Assembly: GCF_035195345.1 (NCBI RefSeq)
Contig: NZ_CP136574.1
Coordinates: 2,161,871-2,225,870 of the forward strand
Length of the DNA: 64,000 nucleotides
From: Flavobacterium sp.
Lineage (GTDB): Bacteria; Bacteroidota; Bacteroidia; Flavobacteriales; Flavobacteriaceae
Reading direction: 5' to 3'
Part shown: in pieces, positions 8,014 through 21,023 of the stretch
How positions within the stretch are numbered: position 1 is the stretch's first letter
Layout of the letters: each line of letters begins with the position of its first letter
The notes under the pieces: model-generated
What the model saw: the letters and a program-made list of their open reading frames with translations, nothing else
Told to the model about the DNA's origin: nothing
The model's database searches: none
Translations under genes and position numbers: made by a program

Positions 8014-8160
8014 AATCAAGACGTATAGTATTCCAGATAACCATCCCACCAGCTCGTAAGACGAGCACATCTTCCTCGCAAAGCGAGCTGTCATTCCGCA
8101 GAATAGTAATCTCCTGTGCATCAGGCTACTGCTTAACGCAGTTAAGCCCACAACCCACCG
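8014..8160. repeat. Cluster of perfect small palindromes with 3-base loops
   Basis: GCTCGT-AAG-ACGAGC lies at 8052-8066, CTCGC-AAA-GCGAG at 8075-8087 and GCTTAAC-GCA-GTTAAGC at 8131-8147. A weaker CCTG/CAGG stem lies at 8113-8125. No gene is supported here on either strand. Confidence 0.6.
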
Positions 8161-8165
8161 AACCA

Positions 8166-8344
8166 CTTTTATGAACTTTACCTTATATTATATGTAAGTA
8201 ACAAAAAGCTTTTATGACTTATATGTTGAACAAACACTATTATATATAAGTAAAGAAATTTCCCCTTCGAAGGGGGCTAGGGGATGTTTCGCAATACATA
8301 ATCCCTTTTATGAACTTTTCCCACATTATATATAAGTAACAAAA
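8166..8344. repeat. AT-rich direct repeat pair (about 40 bp)
   Basis: CTTTTATGAACTTTACC and what follows at 8166-8206 is repeated with few changes at 8305-8344; both end in TAAGTAACAAAA. A partial third copy (TTATATATAAGTAA) lies at 8240-8253. Between the copies, CCCCTTCGAAGGGG at 8262-8275 is a perfect palindrome. Confidence 0.6.
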
Positions 8345-8380
8345 CACTACTATGTCTTATGTGTTTAAAAAGAAAATAGT

Positions 8381-8414
8381 GTGCTTTGTGTCTTCTTTGT
8401 GCCTTAGTGGTTAA
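8381..8414. repeat. Short quasi-repeat (CTTTGTG type)
   Basis: GTGCTTTGTGTCTTCTTTGTG followed by CCTTAGTGGTTAA is an imperfect tandem of CTTTGTG. It is the same style of degenerate intergenic repeat as the one at 6582-6610. Confidence 0.45.
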
Positions 8415-8504
8415 GTCCTAAAAAAACTTTTCTATATTAAATCCTTGTTATCAGTGAGTTAAGAAAAGTATCAAAAAAAGAATTAAAAAAAGAATATAAA
8501 AGGC

Positions 8505-8534
8505 TTGTGGGAACAAAAAAGATTTCTACTTTTG
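8505..8534 (+). promoter_or_regulatory. rRNA promoter P1
   Basis: TTG at 8505-8507 and TACTTTTG at 8527-8534 are separated by exactly 19 bases, matching TTG-N19-TAnnTTTG. The downstream sequence is CACCCGC. Confidence 0.8.
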
Positions 8535-8615
8535 CACCCGCATTAGAGCAGAAGTTCACACACAAACTAAGGATTAAACAAATCAAAAAACTTTTAAAAA
8601 AAGTTAAAAAAAGAT

Positions 8616-8647
8616 TTGGATAATAGAAAGTAAAGGTAGTATCTTTG
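8616..8647 (+). promoter_or_regulatory. rRNA promoter P2
   Basis: TTG at 8616-8618 and TATCTTTG at 8640-8647 have a 21-base spacer. CCGACCCG follows. Confidence 0.65.
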
Positions 8648-8742
8648 CCGACCCGAAACGAAAGAATTGGGGGAGTGCAAGTTCTTAAAAATATTGGCAA
8701 AGTGGTTAAGAGAAAATAGTCAAAATTTTTTTTCAAAAAAGC

Positions 8743-8772
8743 TTGCCAGATTAAAAAAGAGTTGTACTTTTG
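8743..8772 (+). promoter_or_regulatory. rRNA promoter P3
   Basis: TTG at 8743-8745 and TACTTTTG at 8765-8772 are separated by 19 bases. The box and discriminator (TACTTTTGCACCCGC) are identical to those of P1. Confidence 0.8.
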
Positions 8773-8958
8773 CACCCGCTAATCGAATGAGAGGCGGATA
8801 TAAAAAGAGAATGACACGTTCATAGACATATTGAATTGACAGCACAAAATTACAGTAATGTAATTTTGAACATTAAGAGAGAGTAAGATTTTTCGAATAA
8901 CATTGAAAGACTAGCGACTTTAATCGAAACATAGTTAGATTTATCTAACAAACAATAT

Positions 8959-10472
<1,514 letters not shown>

Positions 10473-10557
10473 CTAGAGAAGACTAAGGAAGTTAGTTTAC
10501 GATGCGTAAAATATTACTCTCGCTGTTAATTCAAATAATACAAATAAGTAAAAACAG

Positions 10558-10631
10558 AGTCTCGTAGCTCAGCTGGTTAGAGTACTACACTGATAATGTA
10601 GGGGTCCCCAGTTCGAGTCTGGGCGGGACTA
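10558..10631 (+). tRNA. tRNA-Ile (GAT)
   Basis: A 74-base cloverleaf with acceptor arms AGTCTCG and CGGGACT, anticodon stem CTACA/TGTAG and loop CTGATAA, giving anticodon GAT. It lies in the 16S-23S spacer. The 3' CCA is not encoded. Confidence 0.95.
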
Positions 10632-10685
10632 CAATGTTTTACTTATAAGGAAATTTTAGAGGTTGAGTAACCGTTTGAAGTACTG

Positions 10686-10711
10686 TTAACTGATAACTGT
10701 TAACTGAACAC
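10686..10711. repeat. GTTAACTGATAACTGTTAACTG quasi-repeat in rRNA spacer
   Basis: GTTAACTG occurs twice around TGATAACT between the two tRNAs, giving a palindromic, AT-rich spacer similar in style to the other degenerate intergenic repeats. Confidence 0.45.
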
Positions 10712-10719
10712 TAAAAAAC

Positions 10720-10793
10720 GGGGGATTAGCTCAGCTGGCTAGAGCGCCTGCCTTGCACGCAGGAGGTCATCGGTTCGACTCCGATATTCTCCA
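10720..10793 (+). tRNA. tRNA-Ala (TGC)
   Basis: A 74-base cloverleaf with acceptor arms GGGGGAT and ATTCTCC, anticodon stem CCTGC/GCAGG and loop CTTGCAC, giving anticodon TGC. CCA is not encoded. The Ile-Ala order in the spacer is standard. Confidence 0.95.
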
Positions 10794-10810
10794 CAACGGC
10801 TAATTCAAAG

Positions 10811-10840
10811 CTGATAATTATTATCAGTGGCGATACGCCA
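10811..10840. repeat. Two adjacent palindromes with 3-base loops
   Basis: CTGATAA-TTA-TTATCAG at 10811-10827 is followed directly by TGGCG-ATA-CGCCA at 10828-10840, between tRNA-Ala and 23S. They resemble the palindromes at 8052-8147 and may be processing signals or inserted repeats. Confidence 0.55.
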
Positions 10841-10955
10841 CAAGTTCATTGACATATTGAGATAAAATATTTTAAAAAGTAGAAAGTACAGTAGAATCGT
10901 AACAAGTTACGGTTTTATAAAGAAAGTCCTAGTTTTATTTATAGAATTAGGCGGC

Positions 10956-13836
<2,881 letters not shown>

Positions 13837-13840
13837 AATT

Positions 13841-13860
13841 CCCGAGTCTTCGGACTCGGG
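13841..13860 (+). other. TTCG-tetraloop hairpin after 23S
   Basis: CCCGAGTC-TTCG-GACTCGGG is a perfect 8-bp stem with a stable UUCG loop, 5 bases after the 23S 3' end. There is no T-run, so an RNA-processing or stability role is more likely than termination. Confidence 0.7.
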
Positions 13861-13924
13861 AGAAAACTTTCTTTTAAATTATTTATCTCAGTATGTTAAG
13901 ATATTAGCTCGCCTATGGCGTGGC

Positions 13925-13991
13925 GTTTAAAGCTCCAAGTTTAAAGTTCCAAGTTGTTTAACCTGTAACTTTCGAACCTGAAACCTTAAAC
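13925..13991. repeat. Imperfect inverted repeat, copy 2 of the intergenic family
   Basis: GTTTAAAGCTCCAAGTTTAAAG (as two steps) at 13925-13956 is opposed by CGAACCTGAAACCTTAAAC at 13973-13991. It lies in the 23S-5S spacer and uses the same modules as the copies at 3994-4102 and 59722-59799. Confidence 0.6.
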
Positions 13992-13999
13992 AAAAATTT

Positions 14000-14107
<108 letters not shown>

Positions 14108-14113
14108 CTTTTG

Positions 14114-14145
14114 AAAACCCTTCATCTATCGATGAGGGGTTTTTT
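14114..14145 (+). terminator. rRNA operon terminator
   Basis: A 13-bp stem (one G-U pair) at 14114-14126 and 14131-14143 with loop TATC is followed by a T-run. Confidence 0.9.
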
Positions 14146-14164
14146 GTTATATAGCATTTTAAAG

Positions 14165-14797
14165 TTATAGAGTGTTACTATAATATGCGCAATGTCTATT
14201 TATTGGACATTCATAACATTTTGGGTTAGTTGGTCGGCAGATTTCTCTTCCTAAAAGGGAAAAAGCCATTCCAATTTCGTTCCAAATTTCATATGGAAGT
14301 TGTTGCATTAATAGTTTTTCAATTTTATTTCCATCTTCATATTTTGGTGTTAAACCAATTCTTGGTACAACTCTAATAACATGTAAATCAACTATTATTC
14401 CTTCTGCTTTTTGATTAGTCTCTCTTAATACTACATTTGCAGACTTTCTTCCAATGCCTTTTATAGCAATTAAATCTGTTAAATTAGTTGGTATATTACT
14501 TTCAGTTTTTAATAATTTTGCTAATTCAATTATCCAATTTGTCTTTGTTGGATAATTTTTAACTTTTGTAAAGTATGGGATAATTTCTTCAATACTTGAA
14601 TTTGAAATTGTTTCCAGATTATTGTATTTTTCAAAAAAGGGAATAGTAATATTATTAACATTAGCATCAGAATCTTGTGCAGACAAAATAACCATTATTA
14701 ATAATTGATACGTGTTATTGTAGTGTAAAGGATGTTTTCTACCTTTATATTTCTCAATTAATGGTTCTAGATTTTCTTTCCAATTCTCAAATAACAT
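14165..14797 (-). CDS. nth: Endonuclease III family DNA glycosylase/AP lyase
   Basis: A 210-residue HhH-GPD base-excision-repair enzyme that removes oxidised pyrimidines and cleaves the abasic site. The helix-hairpin-helix IKGIGRKSANVV carries the catalytic Lys118, and Asp137 lies in GIIVDLHVIRVV. The C-terminus has the 4Fe-4S ligands C187-x6-C194-x2-C197-x5-C203. The sequence diverges from typical Nth (LSAQDSD instead of LSAQTTD), so this may be a paralogue or an acquired member. It is convergent with the rRNA operon. Confidence 0.85.
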   Translation of the reverse strand: MLFENWKENLEPLIEKYKGRKHPLHYNNTYQLLIMVILSAQDSDANVNNITIPFFEKYNNLETISNSSIEEIIPYFTKVKNYPTKTNWIIELAKLLKTESNIPTNLTDLIAIKGIGRKSANVVLRETNQKAEGIIVDLHVIRVVPRIGLTPKYEDGNKIEKLLMQQLPYEIWNEIGMAFSLLGREICRPTNPKCYECPINRHCAYYSNTL

Positions 14798-14815
14798 TTT
14801 TATTTTAAAGATAAT

Positions 14816-14850
14816 AAAAAAAGGAGTTCAGCAATCAAGTTGAACTCCTT
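14816..14850 (-). terminator. Terminator of the acyl-CoA dehydrogenase gene
   Basis: AAGGAGTTCA at 14821-14830 and TGAACTCCTT at 14841-14850 form a perfect 10-bp stem. On the minus strand it is followed by a run of seven T's (14822-14816). Confidence 0.88.
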
Positions 14851-14872
14851 TCATTAATAATTTATTTTTAGA

Positions 14873-16012
14873 CTATTTCACTAAACCTCTTGAAATTACA
14901 ATTCTTTGAATTTCTGAAGTTCCTTCGTAAATTTGTGTAATTTTAGAGTCACGCATCATTCTTTCTACGTGGTATTCGCTTACATAACCATTTCCACCGT
15001 GAATTTGAACAGCTTCATTAGCTACTTCTAATGCAATCTCAGATGCGTATAGTTTTGCCATAGCGCCTGAATGAGCAATATCTTCACCGTTATCTCTTTC
15101 TGTAGCAGCTTTGTGAATTAATAATCTTGCACATGTAATTTTAACATGCATGTCTGCTAATTTGAATGCAATTGCTTGGTGATTGAAAATTGGTTTTCCA
15201 AAAGCCACACGTTCTTGTGAATATTTTAAAGCTAATTCATAAGCTCCTTGAGCAATACCTAACGCTTGAGAAGCGATTCCAATTCTTCCACCATTTAAAG
15301 TTGACATTGCGAACGAAAAGCCAAATCCGTCTGCACCAATTCTGTTTTCTTTTGGAACTTTAACATCGTTAAATAATAAAGTATGCGTGTCAGATCCACG
15401 GATTCCCATTTTCTTTTCTTTTGGACCTACTTCAAATCCTGGCATCCCTTTTTCAACAATAAGAACATTAATTCCTTTGTGTCCTTTTGAAGCATCAGTT
15501 TGTGCAATAACTAAATAAGTTGACGCAGTTCCACCATTTGTAATCCAGTTTTTAGTTCCGTTTACTAAATAATGGTCACCCATATCAATAGCAGTGGTTC
15601 TTTGTGATGTTGCATCTGAACCTGCTTCTGGCTCTGATAAACAAAAAGCTCCAATAACTTCACCTTTTGCTAACGGAGTTAAATATTTTATTTTTTGTTC
15701 TTCTGAACCATATTTTTCTAAACCAGCACAAACTAATGAGTTATTTACCGACATGATTACAGCTGCAGAAGCATCAACTTTTGCAATTTCTTCCATTGCC
15801 AAAACGTATGATAAACTGTCTAATCCAGCACCACCATATTTTGGGTCGACCATCATTCCCATAAAACCAAGTTCGGCCATCATTTTTACTTGTTCGGTTG
15901 GAAATTTTGAATGTTCATCTCTTTCAATAACTCCAGGTAATAATTCTGTTTGAGCAAAATCGCGTGCAGCTTGCTGAATCATAATTTGCTCTTCGGTTAA
16001 TTTAAAATCCAT
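14873..16012 (-). CDS. Acyl-CoA dehydrogenase
   Basis: A 379-residue FAD-dependent acyl-CoA dehydrogenase that makes trans-2-enoyl-CoA in fatty-acid or branched-chain degradation. Typical segments are FCLSEPEAGSDATSQRT (first signature), GTKNWITNG, RIGIASQALGIAQGAYE and QIHGGNGY. The catalytic Glu lies in QIYEGTSEIQR near the C-terminus. Length and the Glu position fit the short-chain/butyryl-CoA type, but chain-length specificity cannot be read reliably. It is a single gene with its own promoter box and terminator, divergent from anmK. Confidence 0.92.
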   Translation of the reverse strand: MDFKLTEEQIMIQQAARDFAQTELLPGVIERDEHSKFPTEQVKMMAELGFMGMMVDPKYGGAGLDSLSYVLAMEEIAKVDASAAVIMSVNNSLVCAGLEKYGSEEQKIKYLTPLAKGEVIGAFCLSEPEAGSDATSQRTTAIDMGDHYLVNGTKNWITNGGTASTYLVIAQTDASKGHKGINVLIVEKGMPGFEVGPKEKKMGIRGSDTHTLLFNDVKVPKENRIGADGFGFSFAMSTLNGGRIGIASQALGIAQGAYELALKYSQERVAFGKPIFNHQAIAFKLADMHVKITCARLLIHKAATERDNGEDIAHSGAMAKLYASEIALEVANEAVQIHGGNGYVSEYHVERMMRDSKITQIYEGTSEIQRIVISRGLVK

Positions 16013-16055
16013 ATTATTTAGATGTAATGTTTGATTATTTTTTAATTAATGAATT

Positions 16056-16063
16056 CAAATGTA
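16056..16063 (-). promoter_or_regulatory. Promoter -7 box for acyl-CoA dehydrogenase
   Basis: TACATTTG reads on the minus strand from 16063 to 16056, 43 bases before the ATG. Confidence 0.45.
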
Positions 16064-16108
16064 ATTAATTATTAGGAAATTTTCAATAACAATTTGTAAT
16101 TTTAACCC

Positions 16109-17179
16109 ATGTTTAAAGAATACTACAACGTTATAGGGGTTATGTCGGGCACATCGTTAGATGGAGTGGATTTAGCTTGCATAAAATTCAATATTTCAGA
16201 ACGTTGGACTTTCGAAATTTGTCAAACAGAAACCATTTCTTACCCAGAGAACTGGCAAGATAAACTAAATAACGCCATTCATTTTACTACTGATGAGTTA
16301 AATGAATTAAATCTTGAATATACAAGATATCTAGCGTCAATAATTTCAGAGTTTATCATCAAACACGAATTATCAGAAATTGATGCTATTTGTAGTCATG
16401 GACATACTATTTTACATCAACCTCAAAATGGATTTACACTTCAAATTGGAAATCTTCCATTGTTAGGAGAGTTGTTAAATTATAAAATAGTGTGTGATTT
16501 TAGAGTTCAAGACGTGCAATTAGGAGGACAAGGTGCGCCATTAGTTCCAATTGGAGATAAAATTTTATTTTCAGAGTATGATTATTGTTTGAATTTAGGA
16601 GGTTTTTCAAATGTTTCGTTTAAAGAAAAAAATAAACGATTAGCTTTTGATATTTCTCCCGTGAATACTGTCTTGAATCACTACGCTAACGAACTTGGTT
16701 TTCCTTATGACGATGCTGGAAATATAGCTAAATCAGGAAGTATTGATTTAGATTTATTGAAGCAATTGAATGAAATAGATTATTATAAAGCTGCCTACCC
16801 AAAGTCTTTAGGGATGGAGTTTGTTAATCAAACTATTTTTCCATTACTCCATTCTTTTTCAATCGATAATAATGATAAAATGCGCACTTTTGTTGAGCAT
16901 ATTGCAATTCAAATTGCTGCCGTTTGTATAAAGCCTAATGCAAAATTATTTGTTACTGGTGGAGGTGTTTATAACCGATTTTTAATGGAACGATTACAAT
17001 TACATTTATCTACAATTGACGTTGTAATTCCTGATGATAAGACGATACAATTTAAAGAGGCTCTTATTTTTGCGCTTTTGGGGGTTTTGAAATTAAGAGA
17101 TGAAGTAAATGTGCTTTCTTCGGTTACAGGAGCTAAGGTAAATCATTCTTCAGGAACAATTTATAATGAATTATTGTAA
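16109..17179 (+). CDS. anmK: Anhydro-N-acetylmuramic acid kinase
   Basis: This kinase cleaves and phosphorylates 1,6-anhydro-MurNAc to MurNAc-6-phosphate in peptidoglycan recycling. The 356-residue protein starts MFKEYYNVIGVMSGTSLDGVD, whose GVMSGTSLDGVDLA is the family signature. Further hallmarks are CSHGHTILHQP, VCDFRVQDVQLGGQGAPLVP, LNLGGFSNVSF and the C-terminal VTGGGVYNRFLMERL. It is slightly shorter than the E. coli enzyme. It is divergent from the acyl-CoA dehydrogenase. Confidence 0.93.
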   Translation: MFKEYYNVIGVMSGTSLDGVDLACIKFNISERWTFEICQTETISYPENWQDKLNNAIHFTTDELNELNLEYTRYLASIISEFIIKHELSEIDAICSHGHTILHQPQNGFTLQIGNLPLLGELLNYKIVCDFRVQDVQLGGQGAPLVPIGDKILFSEYDYCLNLGGFSNVSFKEKNKRLAFDISPVNTVLNHYANELGFPYDDAGNIAKSGSIDLDLLKQLNEIDYYKAAYPKSLGMEFVNQTIFPLLHSFSIDNNDKMRTFVEHIAIQIAAVCIKPNAKLFVTGGGVYNRFLMERLQLHLSTIDVVIPDDKTIQFKEALIFALLGVLKLRDEVNVLSSVTGAKVNHSSGTIYNELL

Positions 17180-17222
17180 ATAAAAAAACCGCTTTTGGCT
17201 ACTAAGCTAAAAACAGAATATG

Positions 17223-17230
17223 TATATTTG
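17223..17230 (+). promoter_or_regulatory. Promoter -7 box for the amino-acid dehydrogenase
   Basis: TATATTTG lies 26 bases before the ATG at 17257. A TTG at 17195 is too far (25-base spacer), so only the -7 element is convincing. An upstream 8-bp hairpin (TTTTGGCT/AGCTAAAA, 17193-17212) may belong to the end of anmK. Confidence 0.5.
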
Positions 17231-17256
17231 TAAAACGATAAAATTTAACCAACTCA

Positions 17257-18483
17257 ATGAAAGATTTATTGCAAAAATTTGAAAACAAAGAACCAGAAAT
17301 AGTATTTAATTGGAAAGATCCTGAAACAGAAGCAGAAGGATGGACGGTGATCAATTCATTAAGAGGAGGAGCTGCCGGAGGTGGAACTCGTATGCGTAAA
17401 GGATTGGATATGAACGAGGTACTTTCGTTAGCAAAAACTATGGAAGTTAAATTTTCTGTTTCAGGGCCAGCAATTGGGGGTGCTAAATCGGGAATTAATT
17501 TTGACCCAAATGACCCTAGAAAAAAAGGAGTTTTAGAGAGATGGTATAAAGCAGTTTCTCCGTTATTAAAAAATTATTATGGAACGGGTGGTGATTTAAA
17601 TGTTGATGAAATCCATGAAGTAATTCCTATGACTGAAGATTGTGGAGTATGGCACCCACAAGAAGGAGTTTTTAATGGACATTTTAGACCTACTGAAGCT
17701 GATAAAATTAACAGAATAGGACAATTACGTCAAGGAGTTATAAAAGTAATTGAAAACCCAAATTTTTCACCAGATGTAAATAGAAAATATACGGTTGCTG
17801 ATATGATTACCGGTTATGGTGTTGCAGAAGCAGCTCGTCATTATTATGATATTTACGGAGGAAGTATTGTTGGGAAAACAGCAATTGTTCAAGGATTTGG
17901 AAATGTAGGTTCTGCGGCAGCTTTTTATTTAGCTCAAATGGGTGCTAAAGTAGTTGGAATTATAGATAGAGATGGTGGAATTATCAATGAAAATGGCTAT
18001 TCGTTCGAAGAAATTAAAAGATTGTTTTTAAATAAAGATGGAAATAAATTAGTTGCCGAAAATATGATCCCATTTGCAGAAATCAATGAAAAGATTTGGT
18101 CTATGGGTGCTCAAGTTTTCGCTCCTTGTGCGGCGTCAAGATTGGTTACTAAAGATCAGGTTGATAGTATGATTGCTTCTGGATTAGAAGTTATTTCAAG
18201 CGGTGCAAATGTTCCGTTTGCTGATAAAGAAATTTTCTTTGGACCAATTATGGAAGAAACGGATAAAAAAGTAAGTTTAATTCCTGACTTTATTGCTAAC
18301 TGTGGAATGGCAAGAGTTTTTGCTTATTTTATGGAGAAAAAAGTGCAAATGACAGATGAAGCTATTTTTGCTGATACTTCAGAACGTATCAAAAATGCAA
18401 TTCAAAAAGCACATGCGTTAAATTCTGATAAAAAGAACATTAGTGCAACAGCATTTGAAATTGCTTTAAAACAACTTGTATAA
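17257..18483 (+). CDS. Glu/Leu/Phe/Val dehydrogenase
   Basis: A 408-residue NAD(P)-dependent amino-acid dehydrogenase that interconverts an amino acid and its 2-oxo acid with ammonia. The N-terminal dimerisation domain has GGAAGGGTRMRKGL and the catalytic Lys in PAIGGAKSGINFDP, with TGGDLNVDE following. The Rossmann domain has VQGFGNVGSAAAFYLAQ and the acidic VGIIDRDGG. SGANVPFAD and FIANCGMARVFAYFM lie near the C-terminus. The substrate cannot be decided between glutamate and branched-chain amino acids. nhaD follows after 12 bases and is probably co-transcribed. Confidence 0.9.
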   Translation: MKDLLQKFENKEPEIVFNWKDPETEAEGWTVINSLRGGAAGGGTRMRKGLDMNEVLSLAKTMEVKFSVSGPAIGGAKSGINFDPNDPRKKGVLERWYKAVSPLLKNYYGTGGDLNVDEIHEVIPMTEDCGVWHPQEGVFNGHFRPTEADKINRIGQLRQGVIKVIENPNFSPDVNRKYTVADMITGYGVAEAARHYYDIYGGSIVGKTAIVQGFGNVGSAAAFYLAQMGAKVVGIIDRDGGIINENGYSFEEIKRLFLNKDGNKLVAENMIPFAEINEKIWSMGAQVFAPCAASRLVTKDQVDSMIASGLEVISSGANVPFADKEIFFGPIMEETDKKVSLIPDFIANCGMARVFAYFMEKKVQMTDEAIFADTSERIKNAIQKAHALNSDKKNISATAFEIALKQLV

Positions 18484-18495
18484 AACATCTAGATT

Positions 18496-19869
18496 ATGGA
18501 AGCTATATTAATACTTCTGTTTGTTATTGGTTATTTGTCTATTACTTTAGAACATCCTTTAAAATTAGATAAGACGGTTCCAGCATTGTTAATGGCTTCA
18601 TTAATGTGGGCTTTACTTGCTGTTGGTTTTCATAAAGGTTGGTTTTCGGTGGTAGATGGATATGGGAATATTTTTAATATAAATTTTGGTGATTTACATC
18701 AGCAAGAGCATGGTTTTGAAGGGTTGCTTTTGCATCATATTGGTAAAGTTGCAGAGATATTAATTTTCCTTATTGGAGCAATGACAATAGTTGAATTAAT
18801 TGACTTACATAGGGGTTTTGATGTTTTAAAAGGAATGGTTAAAACTAAAAGTAAAATTAAATTGTTATGGATAACTGGTATTATAGGATTTATATTATCT
18901 GCTGTAATTGATAATCTTACTGCTACTATAGTTTTAATTTCGCTATTAAGAAAATTAATTGACAACAGAGAAGAACGAATTTGGTATGCTTCTTTAATTG
19001 TTATTGCTACAAATGCTGGAGGAGCTTGGTCACCAATTGGTGATGTGACTACAACTATGTTGTGGATTGCAAAGAAAGTTAGCGCTGGGGGTTTGTCAGA
19101 ATATATTATTATTCCTGCAATTTTGTGTTTTATAGTTCCGTATGCTATGGCTTCAAGAATGAAAATTTTTAAAGGTAATATTGAAATTGATGAAAGTAAT
19201 CATGTGGAAACTGAAAAGTTATTGAGTAGTAAAACAATGCTTTGGCTAGGGTTAGGAGCTATTGTTTTTGTGCCAATATTTAAAACAATTACACATTTAC
19301 CTCCTTATGTTGGAATGATGTTAAGTTTAGCTGTAGTATGGTTAGTATCAGAATATATTCACCCTGAAGATAATTTTGATAAGAGCAGAAAACATTTATA
19401 CTCTGCAAATAAGGCTCTATCCAGAATTGAGATTTCTAGTATTTTGTTTTTCTTAGGAATACTTATGGCTGTTGCTGCACTTGAAAGTTTGGTTTTTGGT
19501 TCAATCAATGGTGAAGAAGTTGGTACTCTTCGTTATGCTGCAGAAAGTATTTCTAATGCCCTTCCAAATATGGATATTGTAATTATTTTATTAGGTGCTT
19601 TATCTGCTATTATAGATAATGTGCCTCTTGTTGCCGCTTCAATGGGAATGTATACCTATGAAATGGATCATTCTGTTTGGCATTTTATTGCATATTCTGC
19701 TGGAACGGGCGGAAGCATGTTAATTATTGGTTCTGCTGCCGGAGTTGCCGCAATGGGAATGGAAAAAATCGATTTCATTTGGTATCTTAAAAAAATCACT
19801 TGGTTAGCCTTTGCAGGGTTTATGGCAGGAGCATTAGCATTCTTATTTATTGAACATTACATTAGATAA
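18496..19869 (+). CDS. nhaD: Sodium:proton antiporter NhaD
   Basis: A 457-residue inner-membrane protein of the ion transporter superfamily that exports Na+ (or Li+) in exchange for protons. About 11-13 hydrophobic helices are visible. The conserved NhaD motifs are VIDNLTATIVLISLLRKL, NAGGAWSPIGDVTTTMLWI, AIIDNVPLVAASMGM and GTGGSMLIIGSAAGVAAMG. Paired IDN-containing half-helices in the two halves are typical. It directly follows the amino-acid dehydrogenase and precedes the ExbB-like gene by 49 bases. Confidence 0.9.
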   Translation: MEAILILLFVIGYLSITLEHPLKLDKTVPALLMASLMWALLAVGFHKGWFSVVDGYGNIFNINFGDLHQQEHGFEGLLLHHIGKVAEILIFLIGAMTIVELIDLHRGFDVLKGMVKTKSKIKLLWITGIIGFILSAVIDNLTATIVLISLLRKLIDNREERIWYASLIVIATNAGGAWSPIGDVTTTMLWIAKKVSAGGLSEYIIIPAILCFIVPYAMASRMKIFKGNIEIDESNHVETEKLLSSKTMLWLGLGAIVFVPIFKTITHLPPYVGMMLSLAVVWLVSEYIHPEDNFDKSRKHLYSANKALSRIEISSILFFLGILMAVAALESLVFGSINGEEVGTLRYAAESISNALPNMDIVIILLGALSAIIDNVPLVAASMGMYTYEMDHSVWHFIAYSAGTGGSMLIIGSAAGVAAMGMEKIDFIWYLKKITWLAFAGFMAGALAFLFIEHYIR

Positions 19870-19918
19870 GCAATAATAATATTATATATGCGTTTTTAAT
19901 ATAAATTAAGTAATTACT

Positions 19919-20623
19919 ATGAGTATATTTCTTCAAGCAGATAGTTTAGCCATAGCAAGTCAAGTAGTGGCTGAAGCTCAACCAACTGAACAAACTTTAT
20001 CAATGTGGAGTTTATTAACTAGTGGTGGTATTGGCGGTCAGTTAATTATGTTAGTTCTTTTTATACAATTATTTTTTGCCTTGTTCCTATATTTTGAACG
20101 ATTAATGGCAATTAATAAAGCGTCAAAAATAGATGCTAGCTTTATGAATAATATTAAAATGAATATTATGTCGGGTAAGATTGATGCCGCAAAAATGTTG
20201 TGTGCACAAACAAATTCTCCTGTAGCTCGATTAATTGAAAAAGGAATTTCTCGAATTGGAAAACCACTTGAAGACATAAATACAGCTATTGAAAATGCAG
20301 GTAATTTAGAATTATACAAATTAGAAAAGAACACAAGTATGTTGGCTACTATTTCTGGAGCCGGACCTATGGTTGGTTTCCTTGGTACAGTTGTTGGTAT
20401 GATTCTTGCTTTCCATAAAATGGCTAGCGGCGGTGGTCAAATTGAGGTTGGCGCATTAGCAGAAGGAATTTATACTGCTATGACCACTACAGTTGTAGGA
20501 TTAGTAGTTGGAATTATAGCTTACGTTGGGTATAACCATTTAGTTGTAAAAACTAATAAAGTGGTGAATCAAATGGAAGCTAACGCTGTAGATTTCTTAG
20601 ATTTATTAAACGAACCTGTATAA
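19919..20623 (+). CDS. exbB: MotA/TolQ/ExbB proton channel family protein
   Basis: A 234-residue subunit of the proton-driven motor that energises TonB. It has one N-terminal helix (GGQLIMLVLFIQLFFALFLY, residues 38-57) and two C-terminal helices, in GAGPMVGFLGTVVGMILAF and TAMTTTVVGLVVGIIAYVG. The conserved Thr/Gly-rich helix faces the channel. Its TAATG stop/start overlaps the exbD-like gene by one base, so translation is probably coupled. It is followed by exbD and tonB-like genes, giving a complete energy-transduction operon. Confidence 0.9.
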   Translation: MSIFLQADSLAIASQVVAEAQPTEQTLSMWSLLTSGGIGGQLIMLVLFIQLFFALFLYFERLMAINKASKIDASFMNNIKMNIMSGKIDAAKMLCAQTNSPVARLIEKGISRIGKPLEDINTAIENAGNLELYKLEKNTSMLATISGAGPMVGFLGTVVGMILAFHKMASGGGQIEVGALAEGIYTAMTTTVVGLVVGIIAYVGYNHLVVKTNKVVNQMEANAVDFLDLLNEPV

Positions 20624-21018
20624 TGAAGTTAGGTAAAACAAGAAATAAAGTATCAACAGAATTCAATATGTCGTCAATGACCGACATAGTGTTCTTGTTG
20701 CTTATCTTTTTCATGCTAACTTCCACTATGGTAACTACTAATGCTCTAGATTTAGTATTGCCAAAAGCAAAGGGGAAAACTGATAGTAATAAAAGTACTT
20801 CGGTAAGTATTGATAAAGATTTGAATTTCTTCATTGATAAAGATAAAGTAAACGAAGCCGATTTGGAAAACCAATTATTGGCTTTGTTTGCTACTTCTAA
20901 AGATAAAGCTATCGTATTGCGTGCAGAGAAATCTGTTCCACATGAAAAGGTGGTTAAAGTAATGGAAATTGCATATCGAAATCAAATTAAAATGGTTATT
21001 GCGGTTAATCCTAAATAG
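20623..21018 (+). CDS. exbD: Biopolymer transporter ExbD
   Basis: A 131-residue single-span partner of ExbB. The N-terminal segment SSMTDIVFLLLIFFMLTSTMV holds the proton-conducting Asp, followed by a small periplasmic domain ending MEIAYRNQIKMVIAVNPK. It starts within the last codon of the exbB-like gene and ends 5 bases before the TonB-like gene. Confidence 0.9.
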   Translation: MKLGKTRNKVSTEFNMSSMTDIVFLLLIFFMLTSTMVTTNALDLVLPKAKGKTDSNKSTSVSIDKDLNFFIDKDKVNEADLENQLLALFATSKDKAIVLRAEKSVPHEKVVKVMEIAYRNQIKMVIAVNPK

Positions 21019-21023
21019 TAAAA

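Noticed and set aside
7601..8166. Open frames at 7601-8059 (+) and 7984-8166 (-)
   Set aside because: The first overlaps the permease in another frame and the second only covers hairpin repeats; no protein-like signals.
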